Assembly (NCBI RefSeq): GCF_024345975.1
Contig: NZ_JAGQCD010000012.1
Span: 34,106 to 98,105 of the forward strand
Source: Cyanobium sp. Cruz-8D1
GTDB taxonomy: Bacteria; Cyanobacteriota; Cyanobacteriia; PCC-6307; Cyanobiaceae
Reading direction: 5' to 3'
DNA: 64,000 nt
In this document: positions 18,926-28,495 of the stretch, piece by piece
Position numbering within the stretch: the first letter of the stretch is position 1
Layout of the letters: every line of letters begins with the position of its first letter
Program-made: the position numbers and the translations under genes
The notes under the pieces: generated by a model
What the model was told of the DNA's origin: nothing
What the model saw: only the letters and a program-made list of their open reading frames with translations
Databases searched by the model: none

Positions 18926-19708
18926 TTACTGCGGCCTGGCCAATCCTCCCGCGCCACGCTCCAGACGCCAGCTCCCATTGCCCAGGGGCCTGACAAGCCA
19001 GTCGCGCCAGAGCCAGGGATCCCCTTTCCCCTCGAGGGCGGCCGTCGGCACCTCCAGCAGCCTGGCGAGCTCCACGGCCCGCAGGCTGTAGCCCCCCGCG
19101 GCCAACCGATCGGCCAGCTCCAGGCGGGAGAGCAGCTCCTGCAGCGACTTCGGGGCCCGGTCTCCGGCATCGGCACCGGCCACCTTTTCAACCAGGGCCT
19201 CAGCCCCCGCCTCCGGCGTGTCGGCGGGCTGGGTTTCGACGGCCAGGGCTGGAGCTTGGCCGCGGGAATAGGCGACGGCGATGGCATCGCAGCGGTCATT
19301 GTCCGGATCACCGCTGTGGCCGCGCACGTGGCGCAGGGCCAGCCCCGGCAGCCTGGCGGCATCCAGCAGTTCCCAGAGGTCGCGGTTGAGCACGGCTCCA
19401 CCGGACGCGGTACGCCAGCCCTTGCGCTTCCAGCCGGCCATCCACTTCTCGTAGCCATCGATCAGGTAACGGCTGTCGGTACGCAGCACCAGATCGGGAT
19501 GACGCGGCAGGTCCCGCAGCGCCTCCAGCACCGCCAGGGCAGCGGTGAGCTCCATCCGGTTGTTGGTGGTGGCTGGGGCCGCCCCCCCCAACTCCCGACG
19601 GGAACCGTCCTCAAAGCGCAACAGCGCCCCCCAGCCCCCCGGCCCGGGGTTGCCACTGCAGGCCCCGTCGCAGGCGGCAGCCAATACCAGCACCGGACGA
19701 TCACCCAT
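18926..19708 (-). CDS. rnhA: ribonuclease HI with C-terminal extension
   Basis: Cuts RNA in RNA-DNA hybrids. The catalytic domain fills residues about 8-150, and all four acidic residues are seen: Asp in [15 protein letters not shown], Glu in NRMELTAAL, Asp in RTDSRYL and Asp in [12 protein letters not shown]. About 105 further residues follow. They include helical segments ([32 protein letters not shown]) absent from the ~155-residue E. coli enzyme and possibly a helical accessory domain. It is first in a pair with pyrD. Confidence 0.94.
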   Translation of the reverse strand: MGDRPVLVLAAACDGACSGNPGPGGWGALLRFEDGSRRELGGAAPATTNNRMELTAALAVLEALRDLPRHPDLVLRTDSRYLIDGYEKWMAGWKRKGWRTASGGAVLNRDLWELLDAARLPGLALRHVRGHSGDPDNDRCDAIAVAYSRGQAPALAVETQPADTPEAGAEALVEKVAGADAGDRAPKSLQELLSRLELADRLAAGGYSLRAVELARLLEVPTAALEGKGDPWLWRDWLVRPLGNGSWRLERGAGGLARPQ

Positions 19709-19781
19709 GGAGTTCCCTTGACAGCATCGCTTGAATTAGCCCCTGTCCCCCGGAAAACGCCCGGGCCCTGAAGGTGTTTCC

Positions 19782-20525
19782 ATGCAGCGAACCTACCTGG
19801 CCCTGGCGGGCCTGGTCCTGGCAGGAGCAGGCCTGCCGATGGTCCAGCCAAGACTGGCCATGGCCGCCGGTCTCTTCCAGAGCACGACCGTGGACGCCGA
19901 GCGCTTCTCAGTGCTGGCCAGGCCGGTCGGCGACAACGACTGGACCCTTCTGGTGCTGGAACAGCTGGCCGCCCAGCCCTCCTGCTGGCTGGCCCGCCCG
20001 GATGGCCTGGTCGATCCGACCCTGAACCGGTTCGACTTCACCGGCATCTGCAATCGCTACCTCGACAGCAACGGCTACTCGCTGCGGGTCGCCGACCAGG
20101 ACCTGGGTACCAGCTATCGCCTCCAGGTGCAGCAGGTGGGATCCCGCCTGGAGCTGCAGGCCGTCTCCCCAAGGAATTCCGCCGTTCTGGTGGTTGGTAG
20201 GGCTGAGGTGCCCCTGCGCGACCGCGACGGCTTCGTGGCCCTCAAGCTCGAGCCAGGCTGGGATCTCCAACGGCGCACCTATGAGCAAAGGGCGTTGACG
20301 CACCTCTACTTCGCCAGCCCGGCCCCCTTGGAGCAACTGATCGCCCGGGCCGGCGGCAGCCAGACCTTCCAACGTCCCCTGGGCACCGGCCGGGCTGAAC
20401 TCCCTGGAATCGATCCTGAGCCGATGCTGGGCCAGGGCGACGACAGCTTGGGCTCGGGCCGCTCCGGTCGGGCGATCGCCCTCCAGGTGATTCCTTACAG
20501 CGAAGCCAACCCAGGAGGGCTCTGA
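19782..20525 (+). CDS. secreted DUF3747 protein
   Basis: 247 residues. A signal peptide (YLALAGLVLAGAGLPMVQPRLAMA) ends near AMA-AG. The mature N-terminal half matches the cyanobacterial DUF3747 pattern: FSVLARPVGDNDWTLLVLEQL, then a Cys-Trp pair, LNRFDFTGICNRYLDSNGYS and YRLQVQQVGSRLEL. It is probably periplasmic or surface-associated. Function is unknown in the family. It stands alone on the plus strand, divergent from rnhA. Confidence 0.88.
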   Translation: MQRTYLALAGLVLAGAGLPMVQPRLAMAAGLFQSTTVDAERFSVLARPVGDNDWTLLVLEQLAAQPSCWLARPDGLVDPTLNRFDFTGICNRYLDSNGYSLRVADQDLGTSYRLQVQQVGSRLELQAVSPRNSAVLVVGRAEVPLRDRDGFVALKLEPGWDLQRRTYEQRALTHLYFASPAPLEQLIARAGGSQTFQRPLGTGRAELPGIDPEPMLGQGDDSLGSGRSGRAIALQVIPYSEANPGGL

Positions 20526-20692
20526 GCCCACTCTGTTATCCCGTTTGGTTTCCCGGGCCTGGGGGCCAGTTGGATCACCGGACTGTTCACCCCGCACCTG
20601 CCTTTCGCCTCGCTTAATCTGACCTGGTGAGGAGTGAAGGACGCTCTTCCAGGGTCGAAACGAGGACAGACTCCCGGAATCGTTCCATCTCC

Positions 20693-20722
20693 AGAGCCCT
20701 GCCTTCGGCGGGGCTCTTTTTT
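20693..20722 (+). terminator. intrinsic terminator, plus strand
   Basis: An 11-bp stem (AGAGCCCTGCC pairing with GGCGGGGCTCT, one G-T pair, TTC loop) is followed by six T. It lies about 170 nt past the DUF3747 stop and may end that transcript or a short RNA from the gap. Confidence 0.85.
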
Positions 20723-20779
20723 ATGGGCTGACCTCCCGAACACGGAGTCCGCACGGCCCCCGCAAGACCTCGGCCCATG

Positions 20780-20804
20780 AAAAAGCCGGCCCCACAGGAC
20801 CGGC
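20780..20804 (-). terminator. intrinsic terminator after rplL
   Basis: On the minus strand an 8-bp stem (GCCGGTCC with GGGCCGGC, one wobble, short loop) is followed by TTTTT, about 50 nt past the rplL stop. It should end the rplJ-rplL transcript. Confidence 0.85.
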
Positions 20805-20852
20805 CGTAGACGAAGGGGCATCGCCGGGCCCGGAGGCACCGGCTTCGGCCGG

Positions 20853-21233
20853 TCACTTGATGGAGACCTTGCCACCCACGTCTTCGATGCTCTTCTTGAG
20901 AGCTTCGGCATCGTTCTTGGAGATGCCTTCCTTGACGGCCTTGGGAGCGGCTTCGACAAGCGCCTTGGCTTCGCCCAGACCGAGGCCGGTGGCCTCGCGG
21001 ACGGCCTTGAGCACCTTGATCTTGGCGGCCGGATCGAAGCCATCGAGGATGACGTCGAACTCGGTCTGCTCCTCGACGGCCTCGGCGACGGGGGCGGCGG
21101 CGGCCATGACGACGCCAGCCGAAGCGGCGGCGGACACGCCGAAGGCCTCTTCGATCTGCTTGACGAGCTCGGAAGCCTCAAGCAGGGAGAGGGTTTTCAG
21201 TTGTTCGAGAATCTGGTCGGTTGTAGCGGACAT
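20853..21233 (-). CDS. rplL: ribosomal protein bL12 (L7/L12)
   Basis: 126-residue acidic stalk protein of the 50S subunit that recruits translation GTPases. The N-terminal dimerisation helices ([21 protein letters not shown]) are followed by an Ala-rich hinge and the globular domain ([35 protein letters not shown]). It follows rplJ by 62 nt and has its own downstream terminator. L7/L12 is normally made in excess over other ribosomal proteins. Confidence 0.98.
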   Translation of the reverse strand: MSATTDQILEQLKTLSLLEASELVKQIEEAFGVSAAASAGVVMAAAAPVAEAVEEQTEFDVILDGFDPAAKIKVLKAVREATGLGLGEAKALVEAAPKAVKEGISKNDAEALKKSIEDVGGKVSIK

Positions 21234-21295
21234 GGGGGGGAATCAGCAACAGAACGGGAGGATCGGTGGAGCCCAGGGGTTCGCGGTAGGCGAAC

Positions 21296-21823
21296 TCAAC
21301 CTTCGCCGGATTCGGCGTGCTGCTTGAGTGCCCTGGCGAGACCGGACGGAACCTCGTTGATGCCCACAGCCAGCTTGGTGGCCAGGCCATTGATCGCACC
21401 GGCGATCTGGGCCATGAGCACCTCCCTGGAGGGCAGATCCCCGATGGCCTGGATGTCGGAGGGGGAAAGGAGCTTGCCTTCGAAAAGGCCTCCCTTCACA
21501 TCCGACTTCTTGGTGTCCTTCTGGAAGGACTGCAGGGCCTTCACCGCACTGCCGACATCGCCCTTGACCAGGACGAAGGCATTGGTGCCGGTGAGCAGGG
21601 AATCGAGATCCGACCAGGCGCTGTCACCATCAATGGCACGGCGCATCAAGGTGTTTTTGGTCACCTTGCACACACCGTTGCTGGCCTGCAGACGGGTCCG
21701 CAGATCAGTCATCTCCTTGATGGTCAGGCCCTTGAAATCCAGGACCAGCGCCATTTCGGCTTCACCGAGGAGCCCTTTGAGCTCTTCGACGATCTGTTGC
21801 TTGTTCTCCAGCGTGCGGCCCAT
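21296..21823 (-). CDS. rplJ: ribosomal protein uL10
   Basis: 175 residues; the stalk base that binds 23S rRNA and L7/L12 dimers. Typical segments are the N-terminal [44 protein letters not shown] and the C-terminal L12-binding helix. The start is set by homology: the frame is open about 44 codons further upstream, but that part is leader. No Shine-Dalgarno precedes the ATG. In most relatives it directly follows rplA; here about 7 kb separates them, so it must use its own promoter. Confidence 0.97.
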   Translation of the reverse strand: MGRTLENKQQIVEELKGLLGEAEMALVLDFKGLTIKEMTDLRTRLQASNGVCKVTKNTLMRRAIDGDSAWSDLDSLLTGTNAFVLVKGDVGSAVKALQSFQKDTKKSDVKGGLFEGKLLSPSDIQAIGDLPSREVLMAQIAGAINGLATKLAVGINEVPSGLARALKQHAESGEG

Positions 21824-22055
21824 AGGAGGTGGATCGGATCGGGGGAACAAGCCGGGAACGCGGCCCGGACGACCCCCCCCGGAAGGGAGGCTTCGAGGCC
21901 GCTCATCGCTCCGCTCCGATCTGAGGGTCTCCGGCGGAGACCCCAGCACAGGCAAAAACCAATCGCGTGAACCTCGGCAGGACTTACGTGAGAGAACGAG
22001 CGACCGAAATCGACGACCCTGACGACCTACTGTCTTGGGTGGGGCGCGTGCCCTT

Positions 22056-22105
22056 CTGACCGAAGTCAGTTAATTATTGTACACGACAGGGGAGGCCCAG
22101 GGCTG
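22056..22105 (-). promoter_or_regulatory. candidate rplJ-rplL promoter and leader hairpin
   Basis: The minus strand carries TACAAT at 22076-22081, a good -10 element with a TG dinucleotide just upstream. A CTGAC-TTCG-GTCAG hairpin follows immediately, at or near the expected transcript start. No strong -35 is visible. The ~240-nt leader to rplJ is structured and could host L10 autoregulation, as in other bacteria; that is inference. Confidence 0.45.
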
Positions 22106-22926
22106 GACGACAGGAACAAGCCAGTGAAAAGCCCGAGAACTTAGTCTCATGCGACCCACTCTTAATATTTTTTTGGGGCTTCCGGCTTGTGAACGACAAA
22201 GCCAGCCCGATTCAACCCAAGGCGGGCGAACCCACCTCAGGTGCGCTTCCCCCAATGGTTTCTGCTTTTGTATGCGTTCAGGGATAGGGACAGCTCGGAG
22301 CGACCATGGCAACGGCTGAACCTCTGACAGCGGCGTGATTAACGCTTGCATCTCAGGCAGACAAAGCCTGAGATGCCGAGCCCTCCTACGGGGGGTTTGC
22401 AACACCCCCACTGGTTGGCGACGGTTAATTTGCCAGCCTAGGTGGTTGACACCAAAAAGGCGTTACCACGCCTCATCGATTAACGATTGACTCTACCGAA
22501 AAAATCAGACCACCTGACGCCCACTTCCATGGGGTTGATCACCGCTGTGGCGGCCCCGATGACGAGGTACCGGCCACGCTGCGCGCCGCGGCTGGGCGCA
22601 AACATTCAATCAGGCCTGGGCATCAGAGGGGGCCCGACCGACAGACGGATCGCCCGTCAGCCGAGGAGCAGCGAAGATATGCTCCGCTGTCATTTTAAGG
22701 GTTATCTTCACCGAGCCTGGATTCAACAATCGCACGGCTCCGGTGATGGTGAGCCTGAAGCTGGGGCTGATCACCGCCCCGGAAGCTTAAGAAAGACACA
22801 CGATGTTTGTAGTCCCTGCTCACTAGAATCAGTGGTTTTGGATTACCTGACGGCACATTTGCCTCTAGTATTAATTTCTGTGGTTATCACCTGTTCGATA
22901 ACGCTTTCGTTTCTCCTGCCGCCCAC
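22082..22926. other. 845-nt gap upstream of the DUF4347 gene
   Basis: AT-richer than its surroundings. No convincing gene: a plus frame of about 140 codons from 22487 has no family signature and ends in a hydrophobic run just before the giant gene. Visible structures are an 11-bp perfect inverted repeat near 22360 and a G/C hairpin (GGGGGT with ACCCCC) just after it. I see no tRNA or known riboswitch. Confidence 0.5.
22348..22376. repeat. 11-bp perfect inverted repeat
   Basis: GCATCTCAGGC and GCCTGAGATGC are separated by AGACAAA. No T-run follows on either strand, so it is not a standard terminator. It could be an operator, an RNA hairpin or an element end. Confidence 0.7.
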
Positions 22927-25900
22927 ATGATGTCGTCTTACCACTTCGAAGGCCAACTTCTGCCCGAATCCCACCCATTGACTTCGGAGGCGGAGCATGG
23001 GTTGTTCCTCTTGAGCTCGGGAAGAGCGGCAATCCTGCCAGCAGAGCCTCAGCGTGAGGTGTTTTTCGTCATGGACGATGCAGGCGGAAGCTTGATGGGT
23101 CTGGGCCAGGGGCTGAGGGAAGCGCAGCATCTCGTTCGTCAGCTCAGCGCCGAGCAGGGACTGAACGATCTAGTCAATGATCTGGAAACTCTGGCGCCGG
23201 CAGGCGGATTCAAAGCGATCCACATTCTCTCCCACGGCACCGCAGGGGCGGTGCAGCTCGGCCGGGATATCCTGACCGGAGCAAGTCTCGATCACTACGC
23301 CAGCGAACTGGCTCGTCTTGGTGAGCTGCTATCCGCCGAAGGAGATCTACTGCTCTATGGCTGTGATGTCGGTCGGGGTGAGATCGGCGCGACGCTAATC
23401 CAGGGGATCGCGAAGGTCACCGGAGCGGATGTGGCCGCTTCCAGTGACACCACCGGCTTCGCAGAAGGCCAGAGCCTCTGGAACTGGGATCTAGAAGTGA
23501 ACAGCGGGAACATCGACCTTGATCGCAGCGCCACGTTCGCAAGCCTGAACTGGCAGGGCTCCCTGGCAGCACCAGCGATCTTCGCAGGTCTGAAGTTTCT
23601 GGGTGAAGTGGTCGCCGGCGCATTTGCCGGTTATGCCGTGGAACAGGTTTTCAGCTCGAATGATCAGTCAGCTTCCAATTCAATTGTCCTGGCACCCAGT
23701 TTTGTTAATCCCAAAGAAGATGGCAGCAAGCCACCGCAGGTCAACACCGGCATCAAACCGGGAACCTTTGTCACCAGCGCTCTCTACCTTGACAGCACAG
23801 GTGACTTGGTGGACATCAAGCTGACGGGTAAAGGATCTTTCAAACTCGCCCTCGCCGGGGGCCTGACCAACCTCGCCGATGCCCTCAGCCTCGAACTCAA
23901 GGGCACAGACGCTAACTCGGGCTTGTCGATCTCCGTCACCCCAATCCAGCAGTCGATCAACGCCGGCTCAATCACATCCGCCAACAGCACAACGGGCTTG
24001 GCGCAGGTGAGCGGATTGTACAACCGAATGTACAGTCCCGGCTACACCAACCTCGATCGCATCTTCACGGGCGCGAGAAACGGTGCAATCGGCGACATCG
24101 AGCTGACAGCGGCGATAGTCAACAACATCGATCTCTCCGGTCACAGCATCGGCAGCATCGAGCTGGATACGGGTTATACACCCCTTGTAGACCGAGTGAA
24201 TACCACCACGCTGGGTAGCTCTAGTGGCATCACCACCACGGTCACGGGCAACACGATCACGGGCAACACCACGGGCGATGGTGAGATCGTCGACTTCGCC
24301 ATTATTGATGATGATGCCAACATCTCAGCCGGAGGAGGTGGCAACGCTTACAGGCCAACCACTGGCCTCATCGACCTCGGCAATGTAACTGCCAAGAGCA
24401 TCGACAGACTGATTATCAATGGCAGTATCAGTGCCCCCACCGGTGACCCCAACGACAAAAGCGGCAACACCAACGACATCCGTGGAGTGGTCAACGTCAG
24501 CGGACGGATAGGCAGCATTGAAGCCAGACGCAGCCGCCTGGATGGCACCGTCCGGGCAGGGTCGATCGGCAATGTCGTACTGGGTCGCATCGACGGCACG
24601 GTCACAACAACCGACACCTCGCAGGCCCTGAGCCTGACACTGCCGGGCAATTTCAGCGGCTTCATCAATTCTGCTGGCCATCTCAACATGGCCTACACTT
24701 TTAGGCCGATCATCGGCGATCCCGACAAAGATCAGCAAAGCGGTCCAACCATTGGCAAGATCTCTTCCAAGGGTGGAATCTCGGGCATTCTGGCCAGCGA
24801 AACAGACACCATCTTCATCCCCACTGGCTACAAAGGCGTCGTCGAAAATACAAGCCAGGCGAAAGGTATTGCCGATATCAGCGTCAACGGCCAGCTGAGC
24901 TCTCGGTGGATTTCAAAATCCAGCATCGGCAACATCAAAGCCAATACCATTACAGCAGCCGCCATTATTGAAGCCGACAAAGATATCGGCACGGTCGAGG
25001 CCCTTCGCTATGTCAAAGTTCCGAAGCTAGTTGATGCTGATATTCCGAAGCTGGAGCCTGTCGAGCTGGATGGCACCTTTATTTCGCACAAAGGTAGTAT
25101 TGGCAACATTCGCTCAGCCGCGGGAATTGATGCCAACTTTCGTGCCGGTATCAACATTGGCTCTATCACCGCACTCAATGGTGGCATCAATTCGAAGCTG
25201 ATCGAAGCCGGGCAGAACATCGGTCTGATCAGCGCCCAGGTCCAGACTCTCAACAGCACCAAGGTAGTAGCCCAGAAAGGCAATATTGGAGGATTAAAAA
25301 TCTACAATGGCGACTGGGGCGGCGTGATACGTGCAGGTGCAATGAATAGTGGGAATACCGGGAACATCGGGAACATCTACGTTGAAAAAGGTTCGCTTCA
25401 AAACGTCAGCCTGGCCGCCAAGGGAAGTGTCGGAAGTATCACGGTCAAGGGAAGCAGCACCATCGTCGGAGGTACCTACTCGGCGGGCACCAAAATGGGA
25501 ACGATCACAGCCAGCGCCGCCAGAGGCGTCGCGATCCAGGGATCTCTGTTCCAGGCAGGTGATGAACGCGGTCAGTATGTGGATGACAAAGGGGTTCGCC
25601 AAACCAGCAGCATCAGGGGCTTCACGGTGGAAGCCCATGGAGCCACCCAGCTGCCCAGCGTGAGCCCTGGCCTGCCCGCTGAACCAGCCGTGGAAGCTGC
25701 CCACGGGCTGCAGAACGTTCAGATTCTCGCCGGTGCCATCATCGGTGATATTCGTTCACTGGCGAGAACAGGCACAGGCATCCTCAATACCGTGATTCAT
25801 GCCAAGGTCGGCGACATCAGGAGCATCACCGGAATCGGCAATGGCCATGGAATGGCTGGTCTCACGGTGGTCGCCCAGCGCAACCTCGGTAATGTGACTG

Positions 25901-27993
25901 GCCTTTCAGAAATGAAAGGCCAGGGGATCGAGGCCTCCCGCTTCAACGCCAACGCTGGCTCCATCGGCAACGTGGTTGGCCGCGGCGGGGTCGCCGGCGG
26001 ACATGGCATTCACGACAGCACCATTCAGGCCGCCGGTGAAATCAAGGGCCTGAAGGGAACCAGCAACGCGAACTCCGGGGACGGGATACGCCTACTCGAT
26101 GCTCGGGCCGGAGTCTTCGGGAGCATCGCGGCAGAAGTTCTGGGTGGCAAAGGGGGCCGACCGACGAATCCACTCGGGGGCGGCATTGTGCTGTCGGAGT
26201 TTAAAGGTTATGCCGACACAACCGCAGAGTTCATCAGTTACGCCGACAAGCCCACCGACAAGGTCAAGAATCCTTATTACAAACGCAACGGCATAAACAG
26301 CATCATCGTCAATGTGCTCTCCATTTATGGCAGGGGAATTGACACCAGCGAGTTTGATGTCAAGGGAGGCATCGGCCTGATCAACAGCCGCGCCTTCGCC
26401 AACAGCGCCATCTTCGACAGCGAATTCACGGCCAATTATGGAAGTTTGCAGCAGATCGTGGCGGAGTCACTCAACGCCGGCAATGCCATTGATGGCAGCA
26501 CCTTCATCGCCGCCAATGGAGCGATCGGCATTGGCAAACTGGGGCTCTCTGCCAAGGCTGGCGGACTGAGACCTATCGATCACGGCATCAACGCCTCCAC
26601 CTTTGAGGCATCAGAAGACATCGGCTTGATTACGGCGAGCAGCAAGGGGGGCGCGGCGATCAACGGCTCAGATTTTGAAGCCGACAGTGATTTCGACAAC
26701 ATCGGCACCATCAAAAGCATCAAGGCCGTCAGCCTGGGTGAGAACATCCAGGATTCCCTTGCGATCCGGGGCTCAGATTTCATCGCCGCCAGAATCCAGG
26801 CAATTGAAGCGAAAGTCGAAGATTTTGATGGGGGTGCTGCCATCTCTGGATCCAGCTTCACCGCTCGCACAGCAACCTACAATCCAAGCAGTGGTGCCTT
26901 CAATAACCGGGGGACGATCAACAGCATCAAGGTCGTCAACTCATCGCGCGTGGGCAATGGAATTGAAACCAGCCAGTTCATCGCTGGGGCGGCTGGCAGC
27001 ATCGGCAGCATTGATGTGGATGTCATCGGCAATAAGGCAGAGAGGTCGGTGAAGGAACCAGGGTTCAACCAGGGCGCCAGCGGACGCGCCATACATCGAA
27101 GCGAATTTAGGGCCAGTGCCCTCGATGCCGATCAAACCGAGCTGACCGGCAGAATCGGCTCGATCACCGTCAAAGCCGGCAGGGTGATCCCTGAGATTGT
27201 GCCCAACCTCCTGCTGCCACCGAATCGGATTCCCCCAAATGATCAGGCGACCCTGGAAGCATCAGGGATCAACGCCAGTTACTTCGCTGCCTATGGCGGC
27301 ATCGGCCAGATCAAAGTTGGAACGATCGGCAGTGGTGTCGTCGGCTCGTCGTTCCTCGCCAACAGCGACCCACTCAATGGGGTGGCGGGATTCCTGGCCA
27401 ATACGCTTGCTCAAAAGCGCGGTCGTGGTGATATCAAAGGGATCGAAGTGAAGAGCAGTGGCCTCAACGCCAGCGGCACACTGCTGAGCCTGTTTGCCGG
27501 TGCCTCCATCGGCAATGTGGAAGTTGCTGCCAATGGATTCCCTATTCCGAACCCCCAGGCGTGGATTCAGCAGCTCACGAATTTCGGCAATCTAGCTACT
27601 GCCCTGCAGTCGGGCCCTATCCTCCCCATCGTGCAGTCAGCCCTGCCTCAGCTGCTTGATTTCCTCACCCAGCCTCTGCCCATCAGCTCCTCACCGGTGA
27701 CCCTGACCGGCTTTGTTGCCATCAAAGGCAACATCGGCTCCATCACATTCACCAACACCAGTCGCTACGGCAACTTCCCGTTCCTTGGATCCCTGGTCTA
27801 TGCGCGCGGCTCCTACGGACCCGTGACCACCACGCCAGTAGCGGTGAAGGCGGGCGCCGATGCCCTGGCGGAAGGCTTCCTGGACTCTCTCGGCTTCCAG
27901 TCACCGAATGTGTTCACCCTCTACCCACTGCCGACCACCTTCATCGGCCGCTCACGGGGTGGCGGTAACCTTCCCCCCACTCTGCCGGCATGA
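22927..27993 (+). CDS. giant DUF4347-domain protein with beta-solenoid-like repeats
   Basis: 1,688 residues. Residues about 42-210 are a DUF4347 domain: EVFFVMDDAGG, AIHILSHGTAG (His103), LLLYGCDVGRGEIG (Cys146), TGADVAASSDTTG and WDLEVNSGNIDL. The rest is built of imperfect repeats of roughly 20-50 residues with recurring GSIGSI, GNIG and GI-x-x-S-x-F-x-A phrases, suggesting a long right-handed beta-helix. DUF4347 proteins are typically large, exported and surface-associated. I see no classical signal peptide and no RTX calcium repeats. The gene lies between rplA and rplJ, reads against both and has lower GC, which suggests acquisition. No ribosome site precedes the ATG. Confidence 0.88.
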   Translation: MMSSYHFEGQLLPESHPLTSEAEHGLFLLSSGRAAILPAEPQREVFFVMDDAGGSLMGLGQGLREAQHLVRQLSAEQGLNDLVNDLETLAPAGGFKAIHILSHGTAGAVQLGRDILTGASLDHYASELARLGELLSAEGDLLLYGCDVGRGEIGATLIQGIAKVTGADVAASSDTTGFAEGQSLWNWDLEVNSGNIDLDRSATFASLNWQGSLAAPAIFAGLKFLGEVVAGAFAGYAVEQVFSSNDQSASNSIVLAPSFVNPKEDGSKPPQVNTGIKPGTFVTSALYLDSTGDLVDIKLTGKGSFKLALAGGLTNLADALSLELKGTDANSGLSISVTPIQQSINAGSITSANSTTGLAQVSGLYNRMYSPGYTNLDRIFTGARNGAIGDIELTAAIVNNIDLSGHSIGSIELDTGYTPLVDRVNTTTLGSSSGITTTVTGNTITGNTTGDGEIVDFAIIDDDANISAGGGGNAYRPTTGLIDLGNVTAKSIDRLIINGSISAPTGDPNDKSGNTNDIRGVVNVSGRIGSIEARRSRLDGTVRAGSIGNVVLGRIDGTVTTTDTSQALSLTLPGNFSGFINSAGHLNMAYTFRPIIGDPDKDQQSGPTIGKISSKGGISGILASETDTIFIPTGYKGVVENTSQAKGIADISVNGQLSSRWISKSSIGNIKANTITAAAIIEADKDIGTVEALRYVKVPKLVDADIPKLEPVELDGTFISHKGSIGNIRSAAGIDANFRAGINIGSITALNGGINSKLIEAGQNIGLISAQVQTLNSTKVVAQKGNIGGLKIYNGDWGGVIRAGAMNSGNTGNIGNIYVEKGSLQNVSLAAKGSVGSITVKGSSTIVGGTYSAGTKMGTITASAARGVAIQGSLFQAGDERGQYVDDKGVRQTSSIRGFTVEAHGATQLPSVSPGLPAEPAVEAAHGLQNVQILAGAIIGDIRSLARTGTGILNTVIHAKVGDIRSITGIGNGHGMAGLTVVAQRNLGNVTGLSEMKGQGIEASRFNANAGSIGNVVGRGGVAGGHGIHDSTIQAAGEIKGLKGTSNANSGDGIRLLDARAGVFGSIAAEVLGGKGGRPTNPLGGGIVLSEFKGYADTTAEFISYADKPTDKVKNPYYKRNGINSIIVNVLSIYGRGIDTSEFDVKGGIGLINSRAFANSAIFDSEFTANYGSLQQIVAESLNAGNAIDGSTFIAANGAIGIGKLGLSAKAGGLRPIDHGINASTFEASEDIGLITASSKGGAAINGSDFEADSDFDNIGTIKSIKAVSLGENIQDSLAIRGSDFIAARIQAIEAKVEDFDGGAAISGSSFTARTATYNPSSGAFNNRGTINSIKVVNSSRVGNGIETSQFIAGAAGSIGSIDVDVIGNKAERSVKEPGFNQGASGRAIHRSEFRASALDADQTELTGRIGSITVKAGRVIPEIVPNLLLPPNRIPPNDQATLEASGINASYFAAYGGIGQIKVGTIGSGVVGSSFLANSDPLNGVAGFLANTLAQKRGRGDIKGIEVKSSGLNASGTLLSLFAGASIGNVEVAANGFPIPNPQAWIQQLTNFGNLATALQSGPILPIVQSALPQLLDFLTQPLPISSSPVTLTGFVAIKGNIGSITFTNTSRYGNFPFLGSLVYARGSYGPVTTTPVAVKAGADALAEGFLDSLGFQSPNVFTLYPLPTTFIGRSRGGGNLPPTLPA

Positions 27994-28270
27994 GCCAGAG
28001 GGGCAGCGATCAGCTTCCCGAGCTGATTGAGCATGACCGCGGTCCATCCAAAGCAGGTCCCGCCTATGGATTCGCGGCATCCGTGAAAACCACCATGCTT
28101 GATGCTTGGCGTACAAGTAACTGTCCTTCGAAAGCCCGGGCTTCACGTTGGACAGTCACGGTCGCCGACACATCCACGGAGATGGTCTAGGGGCCCTGAA
28201 GGACTGTGGACACCAGGTTCTGCGGCTCGATTCGCAGGCAACACTGGGCGATGCAATCAACGCGGTGAGT

Positions 28271-28300
28271 CCCCACAAACCCAACCAAGGCTTTGTGGGG
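28271..28300. repeat. 9-bp perfect inverted repeat
   Basis: CCCCACAAA and TTTGTGGGG with a 12-nt loop. No T-run follows. It lies in the degenerate stretch downstream of the giant DUF4347 gene. Confidence 0.65.
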
Positions 28301-28360
28301 CACCACACCCTCCCATGAAGGAGAGGGCCCCTGCTGAAACGGTGGCACGGGAATCACCGC

Positions 28361-28495
28361 GATACAGACGCAGACCTGCTCAACCAGCTCGCTCAACTCA
28401 GCGAAAGCCGCCACACCGGGGAAGACATTCCGATCTACGGCTGCAGCGTGGCGTGCAGCGTTAAAGGCAACTCCACCCGATGTCAAACCACATAG
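28361..28495 (+). pseudogene. possible remnant of a second DUF4347 domain
   Basis: A 44-codon frame reads DADLLNQLAQLSESRHTGED followed by IPIYGCSVA, which resembles the Leu-rich helix and LLYGCDV strand around the conserved Cys of the intact DUF4347 protein 5 kb upstream. Neither the SHG-containing half nor any repeat region is found in frame. If real it is a decayed paralogue. The similarity is short, so confidence is low. Confidence 0.35.

Noticed and set aside
20610..20640. Minus-strand CACTCCTCACC resembling the Yfr1 small-RNA core
   Set aside because: The core differs from the Yfr1 consensus and no terminator follows in the right direction.
22487..22930. Plus frame of about 147 codons before the giant gene
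   Set aside because: No domain, mixed composition, no ribosome site. The hydrophobic end alone is not enough.
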